Assembly (NCBI RefSeq): GCF_003254575.1
Contig: NZ_QJUA01000006.1
Span: 124,001-188,000, forward strand
Reading direction: 5' to 3'
From: Mycobacterium kyogaense
GTDB taxonomy: Bacteria > Actinomycetota > Actinomycetes > Mycobacteriales > Mycobacteriaceae
DNA length: 64,000 nucleotides
In this document: in pieces, positions 16,010 to 24,944 of the stretch
How positions within the stretch are numbered: position 1 is the first letter of the stretch
Layout of the letters: each line of letters starts with the position of its first letter
Position numbers and translations under genes: made by a program
The notes under the pieces: model-generated
Database searches by the model: none
What the model saw: the letters and a program-made list of their open reading frames with translations, nothing else
Told to the model about the DNA's origin: nothing

Positions 16010-16804
16010 GTGGCCATGGATGCGCCGGTCAGGGTCAGAATCCTCGGCGTCGGGATGGGGCCTGCCCACGTGACACGCGAGGTCGCCGACGCGCTGAGGT
16101 CCGTCGACTACGTGCTGGCGGCCGACAAGACCGACCCCGAGGCCGACCTCAGAACCGACGAGGACCCCCTGCTCGAGCTGCGCCGCGCCGTTGTCAGTGC
16201 CTTCCCCGGACCGGACGGACCCGCCGAGGTCGTCGCGATCACCGATCCGCCGCGCGATCGCTCCGCCGGGCTGACCGCTGCGCAGTACGAATCCGCCGTC
16301 GCGGACTGGCATGCGGCCCGCGCCGCCCGCTATGCCGACGTCCTGCGCCGCCGCGGCGGGACGGCCGCGTTCCTGGTGTGGGGCGATCCATCGCTGTACG
16401 ACTCGACGATCCGCATCGTCGAACACGTGCGGGCTCTCGGCGTCGACCTCGACTACGACGTGCTGCCCGGCGTGAGCGCACCGGCACTGCTGGCCGCGCG
16501 GCACCGCATCGTGCTGCATGAGGTCGGCCGGTCCGTGCACGTCACCACCGGACGGCGACTGCAGGAAGCGGTCGCGGCGGGGCTCGACAACATCGTCGCG
16601 ATGCTCAACCCTCCGCCGCACCGCCTCGACTTCACCGGGCTGCACGAGTGGACCATCTGGTGGGGCGCCAATCTCGGCGCACCGGGGGAGCAGCTGCTGT
16701 CGGGCCGGCTCGGTGACGTCGAACCGCTGCTGCCCGCCGCGCGCGCTGCCGCTGCGGATACCGACGGCTGGGTGATGGATCTCTTTCTGCTGAGGCGCAC
16801 CTGA
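16010..16804 (+). CDS. cobF: Precorrin-6A synthase (deacetylating) CobF
   Basis: A 264-residue (262 from the alternative ATG at 16016) tetrapyrrole methylase. It begins VRILGVGMGPAHVTREVADA, with the SAM-binding GxGxGP of this family, continues with DYVLAADKTD, FLVWGDPSLYDSTIRIVEH and DVLPGVSAPALLAARH, and matches CobF rather than the generic methylases. It methylates precorrin-5 at C1 with loss of the acetyl group in the aerobic cobalamin route. It overlaps cobQ by one base (TGATG). From established knowledge most M. tuberculosis strains have lost cobF, so its presence fits an environmental or ancestral mycobacterium. Confidence 0.92.
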   Translation: MAMDAPVRVRILGVGMGPAHVTREVADALRSVDYVLAADKTDPEADLRTDEDPLLELRRAVVSAFPGPDGPAEVVAITDPPRDRSAGLTAAQYESAVADWHAARAARYADVLRRRGGTAAFLVWGDPSLYDSTIRIVEHVRALGVDLDYDVLPGVSAPALLAARHRIVLHEVGRSVHVTTGRRLQEAVAAGLDNIVAMLNPPPHRLDFTGLHEWTIWWGANLGAPGEQLLSGRLGDVEPLLPAARAAAADTDGWVMDLFLLRRT

Positions 16805-18267
16805 TGGCAGGCCTGCTGATCGCCGGTACCACCAGTGACGCGGGCAAGACCCTGGTCACCACCGGGTTGTGCAGGGCACTCGCGCGCCGCGGGGTCAGCG
16901 TTGCCCCGTACAAGGCGCAGAACATGTCCAACAATTCGATGGTCGCCGACCCCGGCGTGGAAATCGGCCGGGCGCAATGGATTCAAGCGCTGGCGGCCGG
17001 TGTGACACCCGAGCCGGCGATGAACCCGGTGCTGCTCAAACCGGGCAGTGACCGGCGCAGCCACGTCGTGCTGATGGGCCGGCCGTGGGGAGAGGTGTCG
17101 TCGGCGGATTGGCTCCAGGGCCGGCGCGCACTCGCCACTGCCGCCCACGCCGCATACGACGAGCTGGCCTCCCGCTACGACGTCGTCGTCGCCGAGGGTG
17201 CCGGGAGCCCTACCGAGATCAATTTGCGCGCAGGCGATTACGTGAACATGGGGTTGGCGCGCCACGCTGGAATGGCCACCGTGGTGGTCGGCGACATCGA
17301 CCGCGGCGGAGTCTTCGCCGCATTTCTCGGCACGGTGGCCTTCCTCTCGTCAGAGGATCAAGCCCTGATCGCCGGCTTCGTCGTGAACAAGTTCCGCGGT
17401 GATGCGACTCTGCTGCAGCCCGGCCTGGACTCTCTCGAAAAGGCCACGGGCAGAAGGGTTTACGGAACACTGCCCTGGCAGCCCGATGTGTGGCTGGATT
17501 CGGAGGACGCCCTGGACCTGGGGGGCGTCCGCCGCCCCCGGCCGGGTGCACGCCGCGTGGCGGTGATCCGCCTGCCGCGGATCAGCAACTTCACCGACGT
17601 CGACGCGCTGCGGCTGGAGCCGGAGCTCGACGTGGTGTTCGCCTCGCACCCCAGCGCGCTGGCCGACGCCGACCTGATCGTGCTGCCGGGTACCCGGTCC
17701 ACGATCGCCGACATGGCCTGGTTACGCGCACGCGGACTGGCCGACGCGGTGATCGCCCACGCCGCCACCGGCCGGCCGCTGCTGGGCATCTGCGGCGGCT
17801 TCCAGATGCTCGGCGGCGTGGTGCGTGACCCTGCCGGCGTCGAAGGCGAGCCCACCGAAGTACCCGGTCTCGGGCTGCTCGACGTCGAGACCGACTTCGT
17901 CGCCGAGAAGACGCTGCGCCTTCCTCGCGGAACCTGGCTCGGTACACCGGCATCGGGCTATGAGATCCACCATGGGCGGGTGGCGGTGGGGAGCACGGAT
18001 GACGATTTCCTCGCCGGTGCGCGCCGCGGCCGCATCTTCGGCACGATGTGGCACGGAGCCCTCGAGGGCGACGCGCTGCGCAGTCGATTCCTCCACGAGA
18101 CGTTGGGGGTCGCGCCGTCGGGTGTCTCGTTCACCGCGGCGCGGGAAAGCCGGCTGGACCGCCTGGGTGACCTCGCCGAGCAGCATCTCGACGTCGACGC
18201 GCTTCTCGCCCTGGCGCTGCGAGGTGCACCGGCGGATGTGCCGTTTCTCCCGCCGGGGGCGCCGTGA
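16804..18267 (+). CDS. cobQ: Cobyric acid synthase (adenosylcobyric acid synthase) CobQ
   Basis: A 487-residue glutamine-dependent amidotransferase that amidates side chains b, d, e and g of adenosylcobyrinic a,c-diamide. The N-terminal DTBS-like ATPase domain opens with [20 protein letters not shown], followed by the diagnostic [12 protein letters not shown]. The C-terminal type I glutamine amidotransferase domain has the nucleophile in [11 protein letters not shown] (Cys near residue 330) and the His in GYEIHHGRV near residue 390. Length is normal. Start ATG overlaps the cobF stop; the 3' end overlaps cobK by 4 bases (GTGA), so the whole block is translationally coupled. Confidence 0.96.
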   Translation: MAGLLIAGTTSDAGKTLVTTGLCRALARRGVSVAPYKAQNMSNNSMVADPGVEIGRAQWIQALAAGVTPEPAMNPVLLKPGSDRRSHVVLMGRPWGEVSSADWLQGRRALATAAHAAYDELASRYDVVVAEGAGSPTEINLRAGDYVNMGLARHAGMATVVVGDIDRGGVFAAFLGTVAFLSSEDQALIAGFVVNKFRGDATLLQPGLDSLEKATGRRVYGTLPWQPDVWLDSEDALDLGGVRRPRPGARRVAVIRLPRISNFTDVDALRLEPELDVVFASHPSALADADLIVLPGTRSTIADMAWLRARGLADAVIAHAATGRPLLGICGGFQMLGGVVRDPAGVEGEPTEVPGLGLLDVETDFVAEKTLRLPRGTWLGTPASGYEIHHGRVAVGSTDDDFLAGARRGRIFGTMWHGALEGDALRSRFLHETLGVAPSGVSFTAARESRLDRLGDLAEQHLDVDALLALALRGAPADVPFLPPGAP

Positions 18268-19004
18268 GAATCCTGCTGTTGGGTGGCACCGCGGAAGCTC
18301 GGGCACTGGCCGGCATTCTCACCGCCACCGACCATGTCACCACCTCGTTGGCGGGTCGGGTCGCCGATCCTCGTCTGCCGGTCGGTGAGGTGCGCATCGG
18401 CGGATTCGGGGGTGTCGACGGGTTGTGTTCTGCGCTGGCACATTTCGAGGTCGTCGTGGATGCGACGCACCCGTTCGCCAAGACGATCTCGAGCAATGCG
18501 GCAGCGGCGTGTGCGCAACGCGGGGTGCCGCTGCTGCGGTTCGAGAGGCCGGGCTGGGCCGACCGCTCCCGCGATTCGTGGCACTGGACCGCATCGCACG
18601 ACGATGCGGCGACGGTGGCCGCACGCCTCGGCCGGCGACCGTTTCTCACGGTGGGGCGGCAGGAGATCGCCCGGTTCATTCCCGCCCTGCGCGATCACGC
18701 CACGCTCGCACGGGTGGTGCAGGCCCCTGACGAGACGCTGCCGCCGGCGTGGCGGTTGGTGACCAGTCGCGGCCCCTATGCGCTGGCCGGCGAACTGGCG
18801 CTGATGCGCGACCATGCCGCCGACGTGCTCATCACCAAGGACTCCGGTGGCGAGTTCACCTGGCCCAAAATGGAAGCCGCAGAGCAGCTCGGCGTCCCGG
18901 TCGTCGTGGTCGCCCGCCCCGCCCGCACCGCGGGCGTGCCCACCGTCTCCGACATCGACGACGCCGTCGCCTGGGTGCGGGCTCTCTCTACGATGAGCCG
19001 GTGA
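18264..19004 (+). CDS. cobK: Precorrin-6A reductase CobK
   Basis: A 246-residue reductase starting at the GTG in the GTGA overlap with cob[20 protein letters not shown] gives the NADPH-binding GGT.EAR motif, [20 protein letters not shown] is the classic CobK/CbiJ block, and [20 protein letters not shown] near the C-terminus is also diagnostic. It reduces precorrin-6A to precorrin-6B with NADPH, directly after the CobF step. Length is normal (about 240-250). It overlaps cobU by 4 bases. Confidence 0.95.
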   Translation: MRILLLGGTAEARALAGILTATDHVTTSLAGRVADPRLPVGEVRIGGFGGVDGLCSALAHFEVVVDATHPFAKTISSNAAAACAQRGVPLLRFERPGWADRSRDSWHWTASHDDAATVAARLGRRPFLTVGRQEIARFIPALRDHATLARVVQAPDETLPPAWRLVTSRGPYALAGELALMRDHAADVLITKDSGGEFTWPKMEAAEQLGVPVVVVARPARTAGVPTVSDIDDAVAWVRALSTMSR

Positions 19005-19525
19005 GGATCCTCGTCACCGGCGGTGTCCGCTCGGGCAAGTCCCGGCACGCCGAAGAGTTGCTCGCCGACGCCGACGCGGTCACCTACGTCGCCCCGGGCC
19101 GGCCCGCCGACGGCCAGGATCCCGACTGGGATGCGCGGGTGGCCGCCCATCGCGCGCGCCGGCCGGCGCGCTGGTCGACCGTCGAGACCGCTGACGTGGT
19201 CACCGCCCTCGGGAGCACGGAGGGTGCCGTGCTGCTCGATTGTGTGAGCACCTGGGTGGTCGCCGTCGTCGACGAAGCCGCCCTGTGGGAGGCAGATTCG
19301 GCGCATGTGCACGCTGTTGTCGGCGCCCGCACCGACGCGCTGTGCGAGGCGCTGCAGCGCACCTCTGACGCTGTGGTGGTGACGAACGAGGTCGGTCTGG
19401 GCGTCGTGCCTGCCCACCGCTCCGGCGTGTTGTTCCGGGATCTGCTGGGCACGGTGAACCAGCGCGTCGCGGCCGTGTGCGACGAGGTGCACCTCGTGAT
19501 CGCGGGCCGGGTCTTACGGCTCTAG
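19001..19525 (+). CDS. cobU: Adenosylcobinamide kinase/adenosylcobinamide-phosphate guanylyltransferase CobU
   Basis: A 174-residue bifunctional nucleotide-loop enzyme. The GTG at 19001 overlaps the cobK stop. The P-loop is [16 protein letters not shown], then TYVAPG, then [13 protein letters not shown] holding the conserved His-Arg pair, and [12 protein letters not shown], all in family order. It phosphorylates adenosylcobinamide and transfers GMP, preparing for lower-ligand attachment by CobS. cobS and cobT, often neighbours in mycobacteria, are not seen. The stop lies 6 bases from the convergent bluB stop. Confidence 0.94.
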   Translation: MRILVTGGVRSGKSRHAEELLADADAVTYVAPGRPADGQDPDWDARVAAHRARRPARWSTVETADVVTALGSTEGAVLLDCVSTWVVAVVDEAALWEADSAHVHAVVGARTDALCEALQRTSDAVVVTNEVGLGVVPAHRSGVLFRDLLGTVNQRVAAVCDEVHLVIAGRVLRL

Positions 19526-19531
19526 AGAGTG

Positions 19532-20158
19532 TCACCGCGCGCGGTAACGCTCCTCGTGCACGACGGAGGAGAGTTGGCTGCGGGCCCGCCAGCCGAAGCG
19601 TTCGAGGTCGGGCACCTCGGGAACGTCGACGACCGGACCGACGCACAACCAGGCGACCGGCCGGACGTGGGCAGGCATACCGACCAGGGTCCGCAGGAAG
19701 TCCTCGCGAAAGAACGACACCCAGCCGACGCCGAGATCCTCGACAGTGGCTGCGAGCCAGAGGTTCTCGATCGCGCACACGACGGAGTAGAGCCCGGCGT
19801 CGGGGATGGCGTGGCGGCCGAGGACCTGCGAACCCCCGCGGGTGGGGTCGTAACCGACGACGATGCCGAGTCCGGATTCACAGATCCCCTCGATCGTGAT
19901 GCGCGAGAACGTCTCGGCGCGTTCGCCGGTCAGCGTCGAGGCGAAGACCTCACGTTCGGTCGCGACATGGTCGCGGAACGCTCGGAGCGTCTCCGGTGAG
20001 CGCACCAGGACGAAATCCCACGGCTGGCTCATGCCGACCGACGGAGCGGCGTGGGCGGCCAGCAGTACGCGCTCGAGGACGTCGTCCGGTACGGATTCGC
20101 CGGTGAACTCACGGCGCGTGTCGCGGCGCCGCCGGATGACGTCGTACAGGTCGGTCAC
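19532..20158 (-). CDS. bluB: 5,6-dimethylbenzimidazole synthase BluB
   Basis: A 208-residue nitroreductase-fold enzyme. From the GTG at 20158 it reads MTDLYDVIRRRRDTRREFTG, with the BluB/CobY RRDxRxxF flavin-binding motif; HAAPSVGMSQPWDFVLVRS and ENLWLAATVEDLGVGWVSFF are typical of BluB rather than generic nitroreductases. It cannibalises FMN with oxygen to make the lower ligand DMB. Its start overlaps the cobM stop by 4 bases (GTGA), so the two are coupled. An upstream ATG at 20212 was rejected because it lies inside cobM. Confidence 0.93.
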   Translation of the reverse strand: MTDLYDVIRRRRDTRREFTGESVPDDVLERVLLAAHAAPSVGMSQPWDFVLVRSPETLRAFRDHVATEREVFASTLTGERAETFSRITIEGICESGLGIVVGYDPTRGGSQVLGRHAIPDAGLYSVVCAIENLWLAATVEDLGVGWVSFFREDFLRTLVGMPAHVRPVAWLCVGPVVDVPEVPDLERFGWRARSQLSSVVHEERYRAR

Positions 20159-20928
20159 GGTCGGATGGACCGATCCCGCGCCGGGTCGTACAGATGGCTC
20201 TCGCCGGCGCACGGATCGCTGCGTTCAGCCAGCGCTCGACCCACCAGAATGACTGCGGCGTAACGAAATCCAGCGTCCTGTACGGCGTCGGCGATGTCGG
20301 ACACCGTCCCCCGCAGCACGACCTCCTGTGGTTGGGAGGCGCGGTACACGACGACCACGGGGCAGTCCGCTCCGTAGTGGGGAGTCAGTTCGGCCATCAG
20401 TTCCCGTATCCGGGTGATCGCCAGATGCAGCACCAGTGTGGCGCGGGTGGTGGCGAACGCGGCGAGCGTTTCGGTCTCGGGCATCGCGGTGGAGCGCTGC
20501 TGGGTGCGCGTCAGGACCACCGACTGCGCGACCAGCGGCACGGTGAGCTCGCGTCCCACGCGTGCGGCGGCGGCCGCGTAGGCGGGGACGCCCGGAGTGA
20601 CCGCCCACGGCACGGCGGCCGCATCGAGCCGCCGGGTCTGCTCGGACAGCGCCGAGTACACCGACGGATCGCCCGACACCAGTCGCACCACGCGGCGCCC
20701 GGCCCGGTGGGCGGTGACGATGCGCTCGACGATGTCGTCGAGGTCGAGTTCGGCGGTGTCGACGAGTTCGGCGGCAGGGGAGCAGTGCGCGAGGACCTCG
20801 GGATCGAGATAGCTGCCGGGATAGAGCACGACCTCGGCGTCGGCCAGCATGCGTGTGGCCCGCACCGTCAGCAGATCGGCGGCACCCGGGCCGGCACCGA
20901 CGAACTGAACTGCCCGGTCGTCATCCAT
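20155..20928 (-). CDS. cobM: Precorrin-4 C11-methyltransferase CobM
   Basis: A 257-residue SAM-dependent tetrapyrrole methylase. VQFVGAGPGAADLLTVRATR is the GAGPG motif with the CobM-type D.LT.R continuation; DAEVVLYPGSYLDPEVL, RLVSGDPSVYSALSEQ and VTPGVPAYAAAAARVGRELT follow as in CobM/CbiF. It methylates precorrin-4 at C11 to precorrin-5, the substrate of CobF. It overlaps the MFS transporter gene upstream by 8 bases and bluB downstream by 4, placing it in the centre of a three-gene minus-strand operon convergent to cobF-cobU. Confidence 0.95.
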   Translation of the reverse strand: MDDDRAVQFVGAGPGAADLLTVRATRMLADAEVVLYPGSYLDPEVLAHCSPAAELVDTAELDLDDIVERIVTAHRAGRRVVRLVSGDPSVYSALSEQTRRLDAAAVPWAVTPGVPAYAAAAARVGRELTVPLVAQSVVLTRTQQRSTAMPETETLAAFATTRATLVLHLAITRIRELMAELTPHYGADCPVVVVYRASQPQEVVLRGTVSDIADAVQDAGFRYAAVILVGRALAERSDPCAGESHLYDPARDRSIRP

Positions 20929-22129
20929 CGACCCGAAGTGTAGGACAGGGCTCCGGCGCCGCTGGTTCCTCCAGGCCCCCGACGCGTCCTGTCGCGCGAG
21001 CCACCAGCGGGCTCAGCGCCGCGGCGACCGCGAACAGTGTCGCCGCCGCGACCGCACCGGCGGGACCGTGCGCGTCGGTGGCCGCACCGGCGGCTGATGT
21101 GCCCAGCGCGGCGCCGATCAGCGCGCCGCTGTGCAGCCACCCGAACGCCTCGGTGGCCACGTCCTCGTCGACGTCCTGCGACACCATGAAGTACAGCGCC
21201 GACATCGCCGGTGCGAAGCCCATGCCGGAGACGAACAGGGCACACATCTGCAGCGCCAGGACGTGGGTGAGCCCGAACGCCGCAGTTCCCACCGCCACGA
21301 CGGACAGGGCAGTGACGACGCCGCCCAGGCCGAGGCGGCGGTGCCCGAAGGTGAGGCCGCCCAGCACGGATCCGACACTGGCCAGCGCGATGGCAACGCC
21401 CGCGGTGAGGCCACTGTTGCCGTGCTCGGCCACCACTCCGACTTCCAGCGCGGTGAACGAGCCCACGAGCGCGCACCCGGCGACCATGGCCAGCAGCACG
21501 CTGCGGCGGCCCAGGACCCGGCGACGACCACGGGCGCGCGGACCCGAGCGGGGACGCAGCCCGCGGGCGCTGGCCAGGAACCATGCCGTGCCCACCACCG
21601 TGATGGCGGCCGAGGCGATCAGTGGCATCGCCGTGGACACCAGTGTCGAGAGGGCCATGGCCGCCACGGGACCGATGACCCAGATCATCTCCTGGGCGGT
21701 GGTGTCGAGCGCGAAGAGCGCGCGCACGCCGTCGCGGGGCAGCATCTGCGGGTACAACGCGCGGACGACGGGCATCAGGGGCGGCACCGACGCCCCGACC
21801 AGCAGGCCGAGCGCCATCAACGGCGGACCCGAGAAGGTTGCGAGCGCGAGTCCGAGCATGCTGGCGCCGTTGACCGCGGCGCAGATCGCCAGCGTTGCCG
21901 TGGTGCGGTCACCCCGACCGGCCATACGTGACGTGAGCGGCATGGCGATCGCTTCGCCGACAGTCAGGCAGGCGACCACCACTCCTGCGGTGGCGTAGGA
22001 GCCGGTGCGGTGCTCGACGTGCACGAGGATCGCCAAAGAGAGCATGCCGAGCGGCAGCCGCGCGAACAGCTGTGCCGCGGTGATGTTCGGGACGCGGGGC
22101 ACGCGGAACAGTTCCCGGTAGATCCCCAT
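20921..22129 (-). CDS. MFS transporter, coupled to cobM
   Basis: A 402-residue, roughly 12-helix major facilitator. It starts MGIYRELFRVPRVPNITAAQ at ATG 22129, uses a short cytoplasmic loop (TSRMAGRGDRTTATL) after helix 2 as expected for the MFS motif A region, and has a long basic central loop (RGLRPRSGPRARGRRRVLGR). The family wording resembles actinobacterial drug/export-like MFS proteins. The substrate is unknown. Its 3' end overlaps cobM by 8 bases, so it is part of the cobM-bluB transcript, which raises a possible link to cobalamin or intermediates; the divergent TetR gene suggests induction by a small molecule. Confidence 0.88.
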   Translation of the reverse strand: MGIYRELFRVPRVPNITAAQLFARLPLGMLSLAILVHVEHRTGSYATAGVVVACLTVGEAIAMPLTSRMAGRGDRTTATLAICAAVNGASMLGLALATFSGPPLMALGLLVGASVPPLMPVVRALYPQMLPRDGVRALFALDTTAQEMIWVIGPVAAMALSTLVSTAMPLIASAAITVVGTAWFLASARGLRPRSGPRARGRRRVLGRRSVLLAMVAGCALVGSFTALEVGVVAEHGNSGLTAGVAIALASVGSVLGGLTFGHRRLGLGGVVTALSVVAVGTAAFGLTHVLALQMCALFVSGMGFAPAMSALYFMVSQDVDEDVATEAFGWLHSGALIGAALGTSAAGAATDAHGPAGAVAAATLFAVAAALSPLVARATGRVGGLEEPAAPEPCPTLRVDG

Positions 22130-22140
22130 GCGCGGACTGT

Positions 22141-22154
22141 ACCGTCCAGACGGT
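22141..22154. promoter_or_regulatory. TetR-type operator palindrome
   Basis: ACCGTCCAGACGGT is a perfect 6+6 inverted repeat with a 2-base centre, 11 bases upstream of the MFS start codon and 31 bases upstream of the divergent TetR gene. Repeats of this style are typical TetR operators. It is positioned to repress both the MFS-cobM-bluB transcript and the regulator itself. Confidence 0.65.
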
Positions 22155-22185
22155 GTAGTAAACCACCGGGTTTTAGGCTGGCCCC

Positions 22186-22725
22186 ATGTCCTCGCGTGAT
22201 CGCATCCTCGATGCCTACGCACAACTGCTGGCAGAAGAGGGCGAGCGGTTCGCCACCGTGGACGCGGTGGCGGCGCGCGCCGGGGTGTCCAAGGGCGGGG
22301 TCCTCTACCACTTCCCCTCGAAGGATCACCTGGCCGGCGCGGTCTGCGAGCGGCTGGAGACGCTTGCCGCCGAGGACGCACTCCAGATGCGCGTCGCCGA
22401 GGAGGGGCCGGCCCGCTACTACGTGAGGTCGTCCCACTACGCCGGCACCCCGCTCGACCGGATCCTGGTCGCGGCGTCCCGACTGCGGCAGGCCGGGGAT
22501 CCCCGCGCGCGTGCCGCCATCGAGTCCGCCGCCGCCGAGTGGCTGTCGATCCTGCACGAGGCGATCGGTGACCTCGACACGGCGCGGGCGGTCAAGCTGA
22601 TCGGTGACGGCCTCTACTACAACGCGCTGCACCGGGCCCTCGGCGGGCATCTCGTCGCCTCCGATGCGGACGAGGATCTGCTCTCGGTGATCGACCGGAT
22701 GATCGCGGCCGCTGCTCAGCGGTGA
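22186..22725 (+). CDS. TetR/AcrR family regulator, divergent from MFS-cobM-bluB
   Basis: A 179-residue TetR regulator. The N-terminal HTH is DRILDAYAQLLAEEGERFAT then VDAVAARAGVSKGGVLYHFP (about residues 4-50). The C-terminal ligand domain has no family I can name. It is divergent from the MFS gene across a 56-base gap with a perfect palindrome, so it is most likely the local repressor of that transporter and perhaps of cobM and bluB. The stop codon directly abuts the stop of the convergent DapB-like gene. Confidence 0.9.
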   Translation: MSSRDRILDAYAQLLAEEGERFATVDAVAARAGVSKGGVLYHFPSKDHLAGAVCERLETLAAEDALQMRVAEEGPARYYVRSSHYAGTPLDRILVAASRLRQAGDPRARAAIESAAAEWLSILHEAIGDLDTARAVKLIGDGLYYNALHRALGGHLVASDADEDLLSVIDRMIAAAAQR

Positions 22726-23814
22726 TCAGCCGAGGGCGAACCGGCCGGCGAAGCCGCGCAGAGGCAGGTCGGCGCTGGTCAGGATTCCGGGGGGCGCGGC
22801 GACGACGGACTTGATGGCGTTGATCGCGGGCATGCCCGTCACCGTCATGCCGATGGACGCGAAGTTGTCGGGGTTCGACAGGTCGACACCGGGTTTCGGG
22901 AAGATCATGTGCTTGTTGTAGATGCACGGATCGCCCTTGATCTGGGTGATGTAGCAGCCCTTGATGTCCCAGCTCGGATCGGTGTGGGGTGTCATCTGCC
23001 ATTCGAGATGTGTTTCGACACGGGGGATTCCGTCGACCGTGCCGACGTAGCGGATGTAGCTACCGCCCAGCGAGCCTTTGGGCAGCTGGTACCACCCCAG
23101 ATCGACGTCCTTGGTGCATGCGCCCAGCTCGAATTCGAACCTGACCTCGTCGAGCGTCACGCCGAAGCAGTCCGCCATCATGTAGACCGAGTCGGCGAAC
23201 ACCTCCGTGTACTTGCGCAACTTGCCCGGGATGCTCGGATCGTCGACCGGCAGGCCGTAGCCGACCTCGATCCAGGTGTCCCTGCTGTGATGGCATGACA
23301 CGTCGACGGATTCGAGCGTGACGATGTGCTCGATCTCCGCGACGTCGGCCGAGGCGACGACGCCGAGAATCTGATTCACGCCGGGGTTCATGCCGGTGCC
23401 GTAGAAGGTCGATCCGCCTCTCCGGCAGGCTTCGGCGAGTAGCTCGGTCACCTTCTTGCCGGAATGGTGCGGATGGTTGGTGTCGCGGTGGTAGCCGGTG
23501 ATCCAGTCCGCTGTGGTGACGATGTCGATGCCGGCTTCGAGCACCCGCACGTAGAGGTCTTCGTCGGGGAAGACGCCGTGGAAGGTCACGACATCGGGTG
23601 CGGCAGCGATGATCTCCTCGACAGTGCCGGTGGCGATGACTCCGTTGGGCGCCAACCCGGCGAGTTCACCGGTGTCCTTGCCCACCTTCTCGGGTGTGTA
23701 GCAGTGCACGCCGATGAGTTCGAGATCCGGCTGGGTGGCGATGCGCTTGATCATCTCCGAGCCGACGTTGCCGGTGGCGACTTGGAAGACCCGGATGGGG
23801 GTGGCGTTCGTCAT
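22726..23814 (-). CDS. DapB-like NAD(P)H-dependent oxidoreductase (dihydrodipicolinate reductase family)
   Basis: A 362-residue Rossmann oxidoreductase: IRVFQVATGNVGSEMIKRI supplies the nucleotide-binding GxxG-type loop, ELIGVHCYTPEKVGKDTGEL the second-beta-strand region, and TTADWITGYHRDTNHPHHSG and GTGMNPGVNQILGVVAS are conserved blocks. This is the dihydrodipicolinate reductase-like family common in mycobacteria (often annotated NAD(P)H-dependent amine dehydrogenase-like). It is not DapB itself, which is shorter. The gene starts 8 bases after the Rieske oxygenase stop, so both are one operon; together they may oxidise a steroid, terpenoid or aromatic compound. Start ATG at 23814. Confidence 0.82.
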   Translation of the reverse strand: MTNATPIRVFQVATGNVGSEMIKRIATQPDLELIGVHCYTPEKVGKDTGELAGLAPNGVIATGTVEEIIAAAPDVVTFHGVFPDEDLYVRVLEAGIDIVTTADWITGYHRDTNHPHHSGKKVTELLAEACRRGGSTFYGTGMNPGVNQILGVVASADVAEIEHIVTLESVDVSCHHSRDTWIEVGYGLPVDDPSIPGKLRKYTEVFADSVYMMADCFGVTLDEVRFEFELGACTKDVDLGWYQLPKGSLGGSYIRYVGTVDGIPRVETHLEWQMTPHTDPSWDIKGCYITQIKGDPCIYNKHMIFPKPGVDLSNPDNFASIGMTVTGMPAINAIKSVVAAPPGILTSADLPLRGFAGRFALG

Positions 23815-23822
23815 CTGCTCAT

Positions 23823-24854
23823 TCAGCCCTTCTGTCGTGCCGCATTGACTTCAGCGGCACTGCCGCCGATGCCGTCTGGATAGAACTGGCGTGCCCACTC
23901 GCGAATCGCGGTGAAGCCCTGCACTTCTGAGGTCGCCAAGGCGGGCGGGTCCGAGTACCGCTGGTGCGACCAGATGAAGATGTCCTGGGTGAATTGTCTG
24001 ATGACCTCGTTGCCGAACTGCTCGGCCTTGATGCGTGCCTTCTCCGGGTCGCGGGGCGCTCGCTTCGGCTTGCCGATGTAGGTCATGAACCGGACATCGG
24101 AGGTGCGGTCGTCGACCGGGGTGACGCAGGAGATCGTCCGGTTGTCGATCATCCCCCAGCTCTTGGTTACCGCGATGCCGAGACCACCGTTGATCGCCTG
24201 TACGCCGCTGCGGACGTCGTCGATCACCTGCTCTTCGTCTCCGTCGAAGGTGATCGTGAAGTCGACGTAGGAGATCGGTTGGTCGAAGTCGTGTCGGGTG
24301 AAGACCGGGTTGATCGGTGTCTCGTGCACATAGCGGAAGTGTTCGACGTCGACGCCGTTCTCCAGCACGTACTGCGGATGCATCTCGTGGCCCTGTTCGA
24401 AGAGCCGTTGCTGGGGGTAGTAATCGTCGACGCTGGAGCCGTCGTCGAAACTCGCGAACACGTCGGGCGCGTCGAAGAACGGCTCACGGCCGTGTACGTC
24501 ATGCCAGATGTAGACGGAGGCATTGCGTTCGACGACGGGGAACGACGGGATCCGCCGGCCTCGGTTGGGTCGCTTCTCGTAGGGAATGCAGACATTGCGA
24601 CCCTCGGTGTTCCACTGCCATCCGTGAAACGGGCATTGGATCACCTCCCCGGTCACGCGACCGCCGAAACCCAGGTGTGCACCGAGGTGTTCGCAGTACG
24701 CATGCATCACCGACAGCTCACCGGATTCGGTGCGCCATCCGATCAGATCCTGGCCGAAGTAGTGCATGCGGTGGACGTTGCCGGCACCGATCTCGTCGGA
24801 CCACGCCACTTGGAACCATCCGGTCGGCGTCATCGACAACGGCGGCTTGGCCAC
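23823..24854 (-). CDS. Rieske [2Fe-2S] oxygenase alpha subunit, KshA-like
   Basis: A 343-residue ring-hydroxylating or demethylating oxygenase. The Rieske ligands are C54-x-H56 (YCEHLGAHLG) and C74-x2-H77 (QCPFHGW), and the mononuclear iron site reads NGVDVEHFRYVHETP with D169, H172 and H177. Length and the absence of a beta subunit gene fit the KshA/VanA-like homotrimeric group, which needs a separate reductase that is not nearby. Steroid-type substrates are plausible but unproven. The GTG start at 24854 has a GGAGCGGAAGGGG ribosome site. A strong promoter with an inverted repeat lies just upstream (24883-24911). Confidence 0.9.
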   Translation of the reverse strand: MAKPPLSMTPTGWFQVAWSDEIGAGNVHRMHYFGQDLIGWRTESGELSVMHAYCEHLGAHLGFGGRVTGEVIQCPFHGWQWNTEGRNVCIPYEKRPNRGRRIPSFPVVERNASVYIWHDVHGREPFFDAPDVFASFDDGSSVDDYYPQQRLFEQGHEMHPQYVLENGVDVEHFRYVHETPINPVFTRHDFDQPISYVDFTITFDGDEEQVIDDVRSGVQAINGGLGIAVTKSWGMIDNRTISCVTPVDDRTSDVRFMTYIGKPKRAPRDPEKARIKAEQFGNEVIRQFTQDIFIWSHQRYSDPPALATSEVQGFTAIREWARQFYPDGIGGSAAEVNAARQKG

Positions 24855-24882
24855 GGCGATCCCCTTCCGCTCCTCGGCGATG

Positions 24883-24911
24883 ACTCTAGAAAAAGTTCAT
24901 AGAGGTGTCAA
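24883..24911 (-). promoter_or_regulatory. Sigma-70-type promoter with embedded inverted repeat, Rieske operon
   Basis: On the minus strand TTGACA (24911-24906), a 17-base spacer and TAGAGT (24888-24883) form a near-consensus promoter 29 bases from the Rieske GTG. An inverted repeat CTCTA-N11-TAGAG (24884-24904) covers the spacer and -10, the classic place for a repressor. The divergent TetR gene at 24945 is the obvious candidate regulator. Confidence 0.7.
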
Positions 24912-24944
24912 TGAATCTTGGTGATCCGGCGATAAGATGGCTCG

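Noticed and set aside
15014..16645. 543-residue minus-strand open frame opposite the ArgP-like regulator and cobF
   Set aside because: Arg/His/Gly-rich translation with no motif; it is the antisense of well-recognised genes in high-GC DNA.
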